A DNA stretch of 64,000 nt. It comes from Saccharopolyspora galaxeae. GTDB taxonomy: Bacteria; Actinomycetota; Actinomycetes; Mycobacteriales; Pseudonocardiaceae. The stretch lies in contig NZ_JADDUE010000003.1 in assembly GCF_016526145.1 (NCBI RefSeq), positions 434,001-498,000 on the forward strand, read 5' to 3'. The stretch's first letter is position 1. Every line of letters begins with the position of its first letter. The translations under genes were made by a program, and so were the position numbers. Under the pieces are notes generated by a model, which saw nothing but the letters and a program-made list of their open reading frames with translations, was not told the DNA's origin and did no database searches. Positions 55,210 through 64,000 of the stretch are shown one piece after another.

Positions 55210-56507
55210 CAGCGCCTCACCTTGCCCTCGAGCGCGGTCACCTTGCCGCGCAACACCGTCGCCAGCACCCGGCCCGGCAACTCCATGCCTTCGAACGGAG
55301 TGTTCGCCGCGGCGCTGGCCAGCTCCGCACCGCGCACCGTCCAGCGGTCCTGCTCGGCCACCAGCGCCAGGTTCGCCTGCTCGCCCACCTCGATCGGTCT
55401 GCCCTGCTCGGCCAGCCCGGCGATCTCGGCGGGCCGCTCGCTGAGCACCCGCGCCACACCGCGCCAATCCAGCGCGCCCGGCTCGACCATCGTGCGCACC
55501 AGCACGCCCAGCGCCGTCTGCAGCCCGAGCATCCCCGGCCGCGCGGCCGACCACTCGCAATCCTTGTCCTGCGCGGCGTGCGGGGCGTGGTCGGTGGCCA
55601 CGCAGTCGACCGTTCCCTCGGCCAGCGCCTCGCGCAGCGCGCGCACGTCGTCGTCGGTGCGCAGCGGCGGGTTCACCTTGTTGACCGGATCGTAGGTGGC
55701 CAGCAGGTCGTCGGTGAGCAGCAGGTGGTGCGGAGTGACCTCCGCGGAAACCCGGCCGGCCGCGCCGCGGGACTTCCACCAGCGCAGGATCTCCGCGGTG
55801 CCCGCGGTCGAGACGTGGCAGACGTGCAACGCGCCGCCGGTGTGCCCGGCCAGCAGGCAGTCCCGGGCGACGATCGACTCCTCGGCCGTCGCGGGCCAAC
55901 CGGACAGGCCCAGCCGCGCCGCGTTCGCGCCCTCGTGCGCCTGCGCGCCCACGGTGAGCCGCGGCTCCTCGGCGTGCTGGGCCACCACCGCGCCCAGCGC
56001 CTTCGTGTACTCCAGCGCGCGGCGCATCACCAGCGGGTCGTGCACGCACTTGCCGTCGTCGGAGAACACCCGCACCTCGGCGCCCGAACGCGCCATCGCG
56101 CCCAGCTCGGCCAGCTGCTCACCGGCCAGCCCCTGCGTCACCGCGCCCACCGGGTGCACGTCGACCAGGCCGATCTCGTCGCCGCGGCGCCGGACGTGCT
56201 CCACGATCACCGCGTTGTCCGCGACCGGGTCGGTGTTGGCCATCGCGAAAACCGCCGTGTAGCCGCCCAGGGCGGCCGCTGCGGAGCCGGTCTCGACGGT
56301 CTCGGCGTCCTCCCGGCCCGGTTCGCGCAGATGCGTGTGCAGGTCCACGAAGCCCGGCAGCAGCACGGCTCCACCGGCGCGCACCACCTCGTCGGCATCG
56401 GCGGTCAGGTCCGCGCCGATCTCGGCGATGCGCTCGCCGTCGACGAGCACGTCCACCGGCTCGCCCTCGCCGTAGGGGCGGGTTTCCTTGATCAGCACCC
56501 GGCTCAT
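55209..56507 (-). CDS. pyrC: Dihydroorotase, class I
   Basis: PyrC closes carbamoyl aspartate to dihydroorotate. The 432-residue amidohydrolase has the metal motif [10 protein letters not shown], later histidines in A-Q-H-A-E-E and H-V-C-H-V-S-T-A, and the catalytic Asp in V-A-T-D-H-A-P-H. The ATG overlaps the pyrB stop (ATGA). Confidence 0.96.
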   Translation of the reverse strand: MSRVLIKETRPYGEGEPVDVLVDGERIAEIGADLTADADEVVRAGGAVLLPGFVDLHTHLREPGREDAETVETGSAAAALGGYTAVFAMANTDPVADNAVIVEHVRRRGDEIGLVDVHPVGAVTQGLAGEQLAELGAMARSGAEVRVFSDDGKCVHDPLVMRRALEYTKALGAVVAQHAEEPRLTVGAQAHEGANAARLGLSGWPATAEESIVARDCLLAGHTGGALHVCHVSTAGTAEILRWWKSRGAAGRVSAEVTPHHLLLTDDLLATYDPVNKVNPPLRTDDDVRALREALAEGTVDCVATDHAPHAAQDKDCEWSAARPGMLGLQTALGVLVRTMVEPGALDWRGVARVLSERPAEIAGLAEQGRPIEVGEQANLALVAEQDRWTVRGAELASAAANTPFEGMELPGRVLATVLRGKVTALEGKVRR

Positions 56508-57436
56508 GCCGCGATCTCCTCTCCGGCCAGCAGGTGGTAGAGCACCGCCATGCGCACGTGCACCCCGTTGCGGACCTGCTCGGTGATGGCCGCCCGCGGT
56601 GAATCCGCGACCGCCGGGGCGATCTCCATGCCGCGCAGCATCGGGCCGGGGTGCAGCACCACGGCGTGCTCCGGCAGCTTCGCCAGCCGCTTCTCGTTCA
56701 GGCCGTAGGCGATCGAGTACTCCCGCGCCGACGGGAAGAACCCGCCGTGCATCCGCTCGGCCTGCACCCGCAGCAGCATCACCGCGTCCAGCCCGGGAAG
56801 TTCCGGGTCGAGCTCGTGGCGGACCTCGGCGCCCCAGCGCTCGATCCCGTGCGGCACCAGCGTCGGCGGCGCCACCAGCACCACCTGCGCGCCCAAGGTG
56901 CGCAGCAAGTGCACGTTCGAGCGCGCGACCCGGCTGTGCAGCAGGTCGCCGACCACGGCGATCCGGCGCCCCGCCAGCTCACCCAGCCGCTCCCGCAGCG
57001 TCGCGGCGTCCAGCAGGGCTTGGGTCGGGTGCTCGTGCATCCCGTCGCCGGCGTTGACGATCTGCGTGCCCGCTTCGTCGAGCCAGCCCGCGAGCCGGTG
57101 CGCCGCCCCGGAAGCCGGGTGCCGCACGATCACGCAGTCCGCGCCCGCGGCAGAGAGCGTCAGCGCGGTGTCGCGCAACGACTCGCCCTTGCCCACCGAC
57201 GAGGCCGAGGCCGACACGTTGATCACGTCGGCGCTCATCCACTTGCCCGCGACCTCGAACGACACCCGCGTGCGCGTGGAGTTCTCGTAGAACATCGTCA
57301 TCACGGTGCGCCCGCGCAGCGTCGGCAACTTGCGCACCTCGCGGCCCAGCAAGGTCTGCTTGAGCGTGTCCGCGGTGTCCAGGATCGTCGTCGCGGTCTG
57401 CGGGTCCAGGCCCTCGGTCGTCAGCAGGTGCCGCAT
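56504..57436 (-). CDS. pyrB: Aspartate carbamoyltransferase catalytic chain
   Basis: PyrB transfers carbamoyl phosphate to aspartate. The 310-residue protein has the carbamoyl-phosphate loop [13 protein letters not shown], the H-P-T-Q-A-L-L-D motif and the aspartate-side M-L-L-R-V-Q. No pyrI is present. ATG 57436 is seven bases after GGAGG and overlaps the pyrR stop (TGATG); GTG 57439 is the alternative. Confidence 0.96.
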   Translation of the reverse strand: MRHLLTTEGLDPQTATTILDTADTLKQTLLGREVRKLPTLRGRTVMTMFYENSTRTRVSFEVAGKWMSADVINVSASASSVGKGESLRDTALTLSAAGADCVIVRHPASGAAHRLAGWLDEAGTQIVNAGDGMHEHPTQALLDAATLRERLGELAGRRIAVVGDLLHSRVARSNVHLLRTLGAQVVLVAPPTLVPHGIERWGAEVRHELDPELPGLDAVMLLRVQAERMHGGFFPSAREYSIAYGLNEKRLAKLPEHAVVLHPGPMLRGMEIAPAVADSPRAAITEQVRNGVHVRMAVLYHLLAGEEIAA

Positions 57437-58029
57437 CACCGCACCTCCTCGCTGCGCCGCAGCACCACCGAGTCGACGTCGTCGACCTCGGAGAGCCGGA
57501 CCGCGACCTCCTCGCTGCGGGAGGTCGGCACGTTCTTGCCGACGTAGTCCGCGCGGATCGGCAACTCCCGATGCCCGCGGTCGACCAGCACCGCGAGCTG
57601 CACCGCGCGCGGCCGTCCCTGATCGCGCAGGGCGTCGAGCGCGGCCCGCACGGTGCGGCCGGAGAACAGCACGTCATCGACGAGCACGACCTGCGCGCCA
57701 TCGATGCCCGCAGCGGGCAGGCTGCTCGGTTCCAGTGGCCGGTTCGGCCGTTTGCGCAGGTCATCGCGGTAGAGCGTGATGTCCAGCGTGCCGGTTTCCA
57801 CGGTCGCCCCGCTGAATTCGGCGATCCGTGCGGACAACCGCCGCGCCAGCGGCGCGCCACGAGTGGGCACGCCCAGCAGAACCACGTCGGTGCTGCCCGC
57901 GGTGTCCAACGCGGTCTTCTCGATGATCTGATGAGCGATGCGGGCTACCGTGCGCGCTACGTCACCGGCCGAGAGCAGCTCCCGCTGCCCCGCCGGATCC
58001 GCCGCGCCCGCCTGCCGGCGTGACGCCAC
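57436..58029 (-). CDS. pyrR: Bifunctional pyr operon regulator / uracil phosphoribosyltransferase
   Basis: PyrR binds the pyr leader RNA when UMP is high and also converts uracil and PRPP to UMP. The 197-residue protein has the PRPP motif [13 protein letters not shown]. The family R-G-x-x-L-A-R-R-L and [11 protein letters not shown] segments are also present. GTG 58029 follows ggaaggagg. It heads the pyrimidine operon, and its own ribosome site lies next to the predicted PyrR-binding loop. Confidence 0.96.
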   Translation of the reverse strand: MASRRQAGAADPAGQRELLSAGDVARTVARIAHQIIEKTALDTAGSTDVVLLGVPTRGAPLARRLSARIAEFSGATVETGTLDITLYRDDLRKRPNRPLEPSSLPAAGIDGAQVVLVDDVLFSGRTVRAALDALRDQGRPRAVQLAVLVDRGHRELPIRADYVGKNVPTSRSEEVAVRLSEVDDVDSVVLRRSEEVR

Positions 58030-58075
58030 GGGCGTGCCTCCTTCCCCGCCTCACTGGACGGGTCCTTAAAGGATG
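58030..58075 (-). promoter_or_regulatory. PyrR-binding leader hairpin overlapping the pyrR ribosome site
   Basis: On the transcript, CCCG-TCCAGTGAGG-CGGG forms a stem-loop whose loop matches the PyrR recognition pattern (TCC-A-G-N-GAGG). The Shine-Dalgarno ggaaggagg (58037-58045) starts within two bases of the motif. An upstream TCCTT could pair with the AAGGA of that site. PyrR-UMP binding would then block translation of pyrR and, through overlapping starts, the operon. Confidence 0.75.
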
Positions 58076-58160
58076 GTTCGATCCACTCCGGACGCGGTGA
58101 TCGAGTATCCGGCCCTTGGTGGGAACATCGGCGCGTCCACCGAGTGCACGCCGTGCTCGG

Positions 58161-58189
58161 CTTGTACGCTATCAGCGTCCCGGGGTCAA
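58161..58189 (-). promoter_or_regulatory. Candidate pyr operon promoter
   Basis: On the minus strand TTGACC (58184-58189) is separated by 17 bases from TACAAG (58161-58166). Transcription from here gives a leader of roughly 125 bases that includes the PyrR site. Confidence 0.45.
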
Positions 58190-58246
58190 TCGTCCGGGTG
58201 GTGTGGGCGTACTCGCCCTGCCGCCACACGAAGACCAACTTGACCT

Positions 58247-58255
58247 AGTGACACT
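58247..58255. promoter_or_regulatory. Candidate BldD half-palindrome upstream of bldD
   Basis: agtgacact is an odd palindrome (AGTG, one base, CACT) about 93 bp upstream of bldD. It matches the AGTGA core of BldD operators. BldD is autoregulated in Streptomyces. The site also faces the pyr promoter. Confidence 0.35.
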
Positions 58256-58347
58256 TGCGAGCGAACATTACTCTCCGTATCAATCTGAGCTTTCCTCCCC
58301 GACAACCGCGCTAGGCTGACGGGGCGAATGAAACGGAGAAACGCCAC

Positions 58348-58836
58348 ATGGGCGACTACGCCAAGGCGCTGGGCGGCAAGCTCCGCGCTATCCGCCAGCA
58401 GCAGGGTCTCTCGCTGCACGGCGTCGAGCAGAAGTCAGGCGGGCGGTGGAAGGCCGTGGTCGTCGGGTCCTACGAACGTGGCGACCGGGCGGTGACCGTG
58501 CAGAAACTCGCCGAACTGGCCGATTTCTACGGTGTTCCGGTCGCGGAACTGCTCCCGGAGGGACGGGTGCCCTCCGGTGCCGAACCGGCCACCAAGGTCG
58601 TGATCAATCTGGAGCGGTTGCAGCAACTGCCCGCGGAGAAGGTCGGGCCGCTGGCCCGGTACGCGGCGACCATCCAGAGCCAGCGCGGCGACTACAACGG
58701 CAAGGTGCTGTCCATCCGGACCGAGGACCTGCGATCCCTCGCCATCATCTACGACATGACCCCGGGCGAGCTGACCGAGCAGCTCATCGACTGGGGCGTG
58801 CTGCCGCCCGAGGCGCGACCCGCCCGGGAGGAGTGA
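58348..58836 (+). CDS. bldD: Developmental master regulator BldD
   Basis: BldD represses sporulation genes during vegetative growth when dimerised by tetrameric cyclic di-GMP. The 162-residue protein has an N-terminal XRE-type helix-turn-helix (~7-70, G-V-E-Q-K-S-G-G-R-W-K-A-V-V-V-G-S-Y-E-R-G-D-R). The C-terminal domain holds both ligand motifs, R113-G-D115 and, eight residues on, R124-T-E-D127. This matches the c-di-GMP-binding signature exactly and implies that the organism uses c-di-GMP for development. ATG 58348 follows ggaga. Confidence 0.96.
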   Translation: MGDYAKALGGKLRAIRQQQGLSLHGVEQKSGGRWKAVVVGSYERGDRAVTVQKLAELADFYGVPVAELLPEGRVPSGAEPATKVVINLERLQQLPAEKVGPLARYAATIQSQRGDYNGKVLSIRTEDLRSLAIIYDMTPGELTEQLIDWGVLPPEARPAREE

Positions 58837-58947
58837 GACCCGCAACGGTGGCCGCGGCCCCGCCTGCTCCGGGGTCGCGGTCGCCCGCGGGCGAATCGTG
58901 CGCGGAGGACGTTTCCGCGCTCGGGGCAATGGTTTTCCGAAACGCAT

Positions 58948-58985
58948 CGAGCGGGCCACTCGCGTGGGGGCGAGCGGCCCGCTCG
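58948..58985. terminator. Bidirectional hairpin between bldD and nusB
   Basis: A 10-bp outer stem (58948-58957 with 58976-58985) continues in an inner ctcgc/gcgag stem. It is located midway in the 195-bp convergent spacer and can end both transcripts. Confidence 0.7.
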
Positions 58986-59031
58986 GCGTTCGGGAACCCG
59001 TTACGACGGCTTCGTGCGCGTCCGGAGACCC

Positions 59032-59511
59032 TCAGTGCTGCGCGTCGGACTCGGCGCGTTCGGCTGCGGCCGCTTCGGCGGCCTCCAGGTTGCGGATCGA
59101 GGTGCGCAGCCGGTCGCTGATACCGGCGATCCGGCCGAGCACGCCGTTGACGAACCGCGGCGAGTCGTCCGTGGACAGGTCCTTCACCAGCTCCACGGAC
59201 TCGTCGATGGCCACCGCCGGCGGCACGTCCTCGCTCCACAGCAGCTCGTAGAGCCCCAGCCGCAGCACCGCGCGGTCCACCGCGGGCATCCGGCCCAGCG
59301 TCCAGCCCTCGGCGTGCTCGACGAGCACCTCGTCGATGCGCCGCAGGTTCGCGGCGATGCCCTCGACCAGGGTCACCGTGTAGTCGGCGACCGGCGCGGC
59401 CTCGGGCGCGGCGAGCCGCTCGGACAGCAACGTCACCGCCTCGAGACCGCGCAGATCGGCCTCGTACAGCACGTCCACCGCCCGCTTGCGGGCCTTGCTC
59501 CGTGAGCCCAA
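59032..59511 (-). CDS. nusB: Transcription antitermination factor NusB
   Basis: NusB with NusE binds boxA RNA and supports rRNA antitermination. The 159-residue all-helical protein begins S-R-S-K-A-R-K-R-A-V-D-V-L-Y-E-A-D, has the core V-P-P-A-V-A-I-D-E-S-V-E-L-V-K and F-V-N-G-V-L-G-R-I, and ends in an alanine/glutamate tail. The only in-frame start near the conserved beginning is TTG 59511, with GAGAG upstream. It follows efp by 36 bp. Confidence 0.95.
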   Translation of the reverse strand: MGSRSKARKRAVDVLYEADLRGLEAVTLLSERLAAPEAAPVADYTVTLVEGIAANLRRIDEVLVEHAEGWTLGRMPAVDRAVLRLGLYELLWSEDVPPAVAIDESVELVKDLSTDDSPRFVNGVLGRIAGISDRLRTSIRNLEAAEAAAAERAESDAQH

Positions 59512-59547
59512 CTCACATCTCTCTTTCGGCTGTTCCCCGGGAACGGA

Positions 59548-60111
59548 TCACTTGTTGACGCGGCCCAGGTAGCGGCCGTCGCGCGGGTCGACCTTGACCT
59601 TGTCGCCGGTGTTGAGGAACAGCGGGACGTGCACCTCGGCACCGGTCTCCAGCGTGGCGGGCTTGGTGCCACCGGTGGAGCGGTCGCCCTGCACGCCAGG
59701 GTCGGTGTGCTCGATGTTCAGCTCGACCGAAGCGGGCAGCTCCACGTACAGCGGCTCGTCGTTGTGCCGCGCCACGTTCACCTTGCTGTTCTCCAGCATG
59801 TAGTTCGCGGCCTCGCCGACGACCTTGCCCGAGACGGCGACCTGGTCGTAGGTGTCCGGGTCCATGAACACGTAGTCGGTGCCGTCGTAGTAGAGGTAGG
59901 TCATCTCGCGCCGGTCCACGTTGGCGGTGTCCACCTTCACCCCGGCGTTGAACGTCTTGTCCAGCGTCTTGCCGGAAAGCACGTTCTTCAGCGTGGTGCG
60001 CACGAAGGCGCCGCCCTTGCCCGGCTTGACGTGCTGGAAGTTCACCACCGACCAGAGCTGGCCGTCGAGGTTGAGCACGAGTCCGTTCTTGAGGTCGTTC
60101 GTGGTTGCCAC
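59548..60111 (-). CDS. efp: Translation elongation factor P
   Basis: EF-P rescues ribosomes stalled at polyproline. The 187-residue protein has three beta-barrel domains. The loop that carries the modified residue reads V-K-P-G-K-G-G-A-F, with Lys at the tip. The C-terminal motif includes [16 protein letters not shown] 60111 follows AGGAG; the frame is open upstream without similarity. Between pepQ and nusB as in mycobacteria. Confidence 0.97.
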   Translation of the reverse strand: MATTNDLKNGLVLNLDGQLWSVVNFQHVKPGKGGAFVRTTLKNVLSGKTLDKTFNAGVKVDTANVDRREMTYLYYDGTDYVFMDPDTYDQVAVSGKVVGEAANYMLENSKVNVARHNDEPLYVELPASVELNIEHTDPGVQGDRSTGGTKPATLETGAEVHVPLFLNTGDKVKVDPRDGRYLGRVNK

Positions 60112-60198
60112 GTGTCCGTTCTCTCCTGTGCTACGGGCTGCGGTTTGCTGCACCGGGCGCGGATCGGCGGCCCGGCTGCGGCCGCGCGCGCCCCGCGC

Positions 60199-61308
60199 TC
60201 AAACGGCGACGAGTTCCTTGGTCGTCAAGGTGAGGAGCTCCGTGGTGCTGTCCCGCACCACCAGGGTGTCCTCGATGCGGACCCCGCCACGCTCCGGCAA
60301 GTACACGCCGGGTTCGACGGTGACCGCCATCCCCGGTTGAATCGTACCGTCTCCCCGCTGGGACAACGCCGGTGCCTCATGGATCTCCAGGCCCACGCCG
60401 TGGCCGAGGCCGTGCACGAACCGCTCGCCGTAGCCCGCGTCCTCGATCACCTTGCGGGCCGCGCCGTCCACTTCGCGCACGCCTGCAGGCACCCGCACCG
60501 CGTCGCACCCGGCGGTCTGCGCGGCGCGGACGAGGTCGTAGACCTCGCGCTGCCAGTCGGCTGGCGCGCCGAGCACGACGGTGCGGGTCATGTCCGAGTG
60601 GTAGCCGTCGACCAGGGCGCCGAAGTCCAGCTTCACGAAATCCCCCGCGGCCAGCACCGCGCTGGTCGGCCGGTGGTGCGGGACCGCGGAGTTCGCCCCT
60701 GCGGCCACGATCGTCTCGAACGACGGACCTGCCGCGCCGTGCTCCAGCATCCGCGCTTCGAGCTCGCGGGCCACCTCCAGCTCGGTGCGGCCGGGACGCA
60801 GCCCGCCGTGCTCGATCAGGTCGGCCAGCGCGCGGTCGGCCGCGGCGCAGGCCATCCGCAGCGCCTCGACCTCGCTCGCGTCTTTGATCATCCGCAGGCG
60901 TTCCACCAGCCCCGGGGCCCGGACGAGCTCGACACCGGCGGCCGACTCGGCCAGGGCGTCGCGGCCGTCGACGGTGACGTGCCCGCTCTCGAAGCCGGTG
61001 CGGCGATAGCGGGCGGGATCGCTGCCGAGGCGCTCGGCCAGCGTCCGGTCGCTGGGCCGTTCGATCACCCGCTCCAGGTCCGGCACCTGCGCGCTCGCCT
61101 GGGTGTCGTAGCGGCCGTCGGTGCTGAAGACCGTGCCGCCCTCGGCATCCGGCTCGTCCGCGGTGCGCACCACGAGCGCGGCCTGCGAGCCGGTGAAGCC
61201 GGTGAGGTACCGGATGTTGCGCAGTTCGGTGACCAGCATCGCGTCCAGGTCCTCGGCGCGGAGGAGTTCGCGCAGGGCGTGCCGGCGGCGGGGGTAGGTG
61301 TCGGACAT
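60199..61308 (-). CDS. pepQ: Xaa-Pro peptidase (M24B metallopeptidase)
   Basis: A 369-residue pita-bread peptidase that cleaves X-Pro bonds in peptides. The N-terminal creatinase-like domain runs to ~125. The C-terminal domain has the five dinuclear-metal ligands: Asp in V-K-L-D-F-G, Asp in Y-H-S-D-M-T-R-T, His in H-G-L-G-H-G-V-G-L-E, Glu in V-E-P-G-V-Y, and Glu in R-I-E-D-T. ATG 61308. Upstream of efp on the same strand. Confidence 0.92.
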   Translation of the reverse strand: MSDTYPRRRHALRELLRAEDLDAMLVTELRNIRYLTGFTGSQAALVVRTADEPDAEGGTVFSTDGRYDTQASAQVPDLERVIERPSDRTLAERLGSDPARYRRTGFESGHVTVDGRDALAESAAGVELVRAPGLVERLRMIKDASEVEALRMACAAADRALADLIEHGGLRPGRTELEVARELEARMLEHGAAGPSFETIVAAGANSAVPHHRPTSAVLAAGDFVKLDFGALVDGYHSDMTRTVVLGAPADWQREVYDLVRAAQTAGCDAVRVPAGVREVDGAARKVIEDAGYGERFVHGLGHGVGLEIHEAPALSQRGDGTIQPGMAVTVEPGVYLPERGGVRIEDTLVVRDSTTELLTLTTKELVAV

Positions 61309-62061
61309 GCGGTCAGCCTAGTTGGCAGCGGGCGGGCTGCGAGGGCGTCGGCGGGATGGCGCCGATCGCACTGCATCGGCCGAGCGCGCGAGCGTACGTC
61401 GCGACAGACACGGCGGCGGAGTTCGCGGAAGATCCGGGAAATCGCTGCCGAAATCCGATTTCGCCGCCGGCTCGACGGCATTTCCGGCAACCGCGCGGAT
61501 GCAGACCATCGGCAATCACGTCGAAAACACCCCGGAAGCACTCCCACACCTGGGAAACTCGGTAATTTCACAGAGCGAACGTCCTGCGCACAGCACGTAT
61601 GCGTGGTCCGCACCAGATTCCCGTTCCAGCGCTCGACGCGCCTCCGAAAAGAGTAGCGAAAGGCGACGAACAGGCGGTTACGGCAGGTTGCCGACGCTTT
61701 CAGACTTGGGATCACCCGGGCTCGTTCGACAGCTCGTCGCCGGGACCGGGTCGCTGCACTCGCGCTGAAGGGGCGTGCTCGGCAGAAGACGCGCATGTTC
61801 GGCGGGTCGCTGAGCACCGGCCTCGAGTCACGCACTCACTCCCCGGACCGTTCCGGGAGTTGAGGTCCGCGGCTTCGCGCGTGCGGCTCGGCGGCTCTTC
61901 CCCGACAGGGTCGTCCGGCCGCCGCGCGGAACCGCGGGTTCAGCGCAGGACGCACATGGGGGCGGGAGCCCCATGCGCGCGCTGGTCGAGCTCGGCCACC
62001 GTCGAACCGTTGGCCCCGGCGGTGGCCGGGCCGGCCGGATCCGTTCCTGCGGCCGTCGGCT
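61309..62061. other. 753-bp stretch with no recognised gene
   Basis: No frame on either strand has family motifs or a persuasive start. Bases about 61430-61720 are less GC-rich than the surroundings. Two hairpins occur: an imperfect one at 61838-61860 (actccc/gggagt around ggaccgttcc) and the one at 61952-61978. The stretch may be a decayed gene or an uncharacterised RNA. Confidence 0.6.
61952..61978 (-). terminator. Hairpin downstream of the glycosidase-like lipoprotein gene
   Basis: 61952-61961 pairs with 61969-61978 at nine of ten positions, with a seven-base loop, 84 bp past the stop codon. No T-tract. Confidence 0.5.
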
Positions 62062-63198
62062 TCAGTCGTCCAATTCGTCCATTTCGGACACTCCGACTCC
62101 CGTTGAGCGAATTCCCGTGGGCGCCGGATTCGCCGTCGTGGCCCGCAGAAGTTCGATGGGAACCGTCCCGCGAAAGTCCACTTCGGACACCGGGGCGTGG
62201 CCGTCAGCGGCACGCACCAGTCCGGGTCCCTCCTGCCACGGCCCCGGCAGGACCACCGGTTCGTAGGGGTGGCGGGTGAAACCGCGGTCCCAGAAAGTGA
62301 TCGTCGTGCCCTCGGCGGTCTGGTGGGCGATGGCGAACGCCTGCAGGGCATCCACCCACATCCAGTCCGCGCTGAACGCGTCCACAACCGAACGCCCGCG
62401 GATCCGCGGATCCGGCCCGACCGGCTCGAAACCGGATTGGGTCAGGGCCTGCACCCGGTCGGTGAACGCGGGATCGCGGGCGCGCTGCACGAACTGGCCC
62501 GCGCCGTTCCACCCCGCGCCCGCCGCAGTGGTGTCGGTGAACATCAGGTAGAACCAGCCGTCCAGGTACAGCGCGGAAGGCTGGCCCGCGCCGTAGTCGT
62601 TGCTCCGGCGCACCGCCGCGGAGGGCGTCACGATCGGCTCGCCGGCCGCCTCCCGGCGCCACGCCAGCCCGTCCGGGCCGGACGCCACGCCGATCGCGTT
62701 GCCGTGCGCGTGATCCCCTGCCGCGCCGGTGTAGTACAGGTAGTACCTGTCGCCGGTTTTGAGCACCGACGGATCGCACGTGTGCATCGCGTCGAAACCG
62801 CCCGGACGGCCGTTGAACACCGGGACCGCCGATGCGCCGCCCGCAGTCGCGAAATCGCCGCGGAGGTCGTCGGACTCGGCGTGCAGCACGTCGTCGCCGT
62901 CCGGGCCGATCCCCGGGAGTTGGCTGCACCACCAGGCACGGTAGCGCCCCGCCTCGGCCAGCACGGTCGGGCCGTAGTCGTACGGCGCGGCGGAGCCGCC
63001 GGAGGCCACCACCGACTCGCTCCGCCACCGCTCTGCGACGTGCAAGCGGGTCGTGGTGGGCGCCGGTTCGGCAGGGGGCCCGGGTGCGGGCCGCAACGAG
63101 GACGCGGGAGCTGTGGCGCAGGCGGTGCTCAGCGCGAGCACCGCGGCCAGGGGTAACCACCTGCCGGCGGATTCGGACCGACGGGAGCGTGGCGACAT
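62062..63198 (-). CDS. Secreted beta-propeller glycosidase-like lipoprotein (GH43/117-type fold)
   Basis: A 378-residue exported protein. The signal sequence ends in A-L-S-T-A-C (Cys ~27), a probable lipobox, then a proline-rich linker. The rest is beta-propeller-like with repeated short blades: Y-R-A-W-W-C-S-Q, D-P-S-V-L-K-T-G-D-R-Y-Y-L-Y-Y-T-G, S-A-L-Y-L-D-G-W-F-Y-L-M-F-T-D-T. These resemble GH43/GH117-type glycosidases. A catalytic set cannot be assigned with certainty; D in C-D-P-S-V is a candidate. ATG 63198. It may act on cell-surface or environmental sugars, like the other glycan genes in the window. Confidence 0.65.
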   Translation of the reverse strand: MSPRSRRSESAGRWLPLAAVLALSTACATAPASSLRPAPGPPAEPAPTTTRLHVAERWRSESVVASGGSAAPYDYGPTVLAEAGRYRAWWCSQLPGIGPDGDDVLHAESDDLRGDFATAGGASAVPVFNGRPGGFDAMHTCDPSVLKTGDRYYLYYTGAAGDHAHGNAIGVASGPDGLAWRREAAGEPIVTPSAAVRRSNDYGAGQPSALYLDGWFYLMFTDTTAAGAGWNGAGQFVQRARDPAFTDRVQALTQSGFEPVGPDPRIRGRSVVDAFSADWMWVDALQAFAIAHQTAEGTTITFWDRGFTRHPYEPVVLPGPWQEGPGLVRAADGHAPVSEVDFRGTVPIELLRATTANPAPTGIRSTGVGVSEMDELDD

Positions 63199-63314
63199 GC
63201 CCGGCGAAGACCTTCCCCTCGGTTCCCCGAAACGCTCGGGGACGGTCCTTGCGGACAGGACCCGCGATCAGTCTAGCGGGACGCGGGCAGCGGTTCGCCG
63301 TGTTCGCCCGGAGC

Positions 63315-64000
<686 letters not shown>

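Overview
The window looks like chromosome from a high-GC actinomycete, most likely the family Pseudonocardiaceae (Saccharopolyspora-like). Supporting genes are rbpA, whiA, bldD, the actinobacterial integration host factor mihF, a Scr1/DUF397 regulator pair, a helicase-degenerate PriA and an M. tuberculosis SigC-like sigma factor. GTG and TTG starts and 1-4 base stop/start overlaps are common. Species cannot be fixed from the sequence alone.

Most of the window is a conserved actinobacterial backbone, read mainly on the minus strand. From memory of M. tuberculosis it matches a shuffled Rv1379-Rv1440 region followed by the Rv2533c-Rv2538c block. Left to right: a PNPOx-like 3' end, rraA, an orphan hypB and a Rieske-fold gene (0-2.2 kb); rbpA, secG, tpiA-pgk-gap (2.3-6.4 kb); a secreted GH16 glucanase; whiA-yvcK-rapZ-uvrC (7.8-12.9 kb); small membrane proteins, a GH172 enzyme and an orphan dihydroorotate-dehydrogenase-like protein (13-16 kb); ribH-ribBA and ribE-ribD-rpe (17-21.4 kb); an amino-acid permease, OsmC, and a SigC-like ECF factor divergent from a zinc-finger membrane protein (21.4-25 kb); a deaminase with rsmB-fmt-def (25-28.5 kb).

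From 28.7 to 36 kb the content is more accessory: a LuxR-type regulator, an alpha/beta hydrolase, gamma-glutamyltransferase, a DUF4015 glycoside-hydrolase-like membrane protein and a lipoprotein-like polysaccharide deacetylase. Then come priA, trmL and hisG, followed by coaBC-rpoZ-gmk-mihF (40.3-43.1 kb). A second accessory patch (43.5-49.3 kb) holds a small protein, an unusual lysine/proline-tailed lipoprotein, a Ser/Thr kinase, an amino-acid permease, DUF397/Scr1 and a 68-residue protein. The pyrimidine operon pyrR-pyrB-pyrC-(PH membrane protein)-carA-carB-pyrF follows (49.4-58.0 kb) with a PyrR-binding leader. The right end has bldD, nusB, efp, pepQ, a 750-bp gene-free stretch, a glycosidase-like lipoprotein, aroQ and the 3' end of aroB.

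The most unusual structure is a family of about 50-bp nested palindromes with core GAACGG-N-CCGTTC. There are at least eight copies, all between genes and mostly at convergent gene ends. One copy is enclosed by 22-bp inverted repeats, and another is tandemly duplicated with its tail. Other points of interest are HypB and Rieske-fold proteins with altered metal ligands, a 13-bp palindromic motif scattered inside genes, and the SigC/zinc-finger pair with predicted leaderless transcripts.
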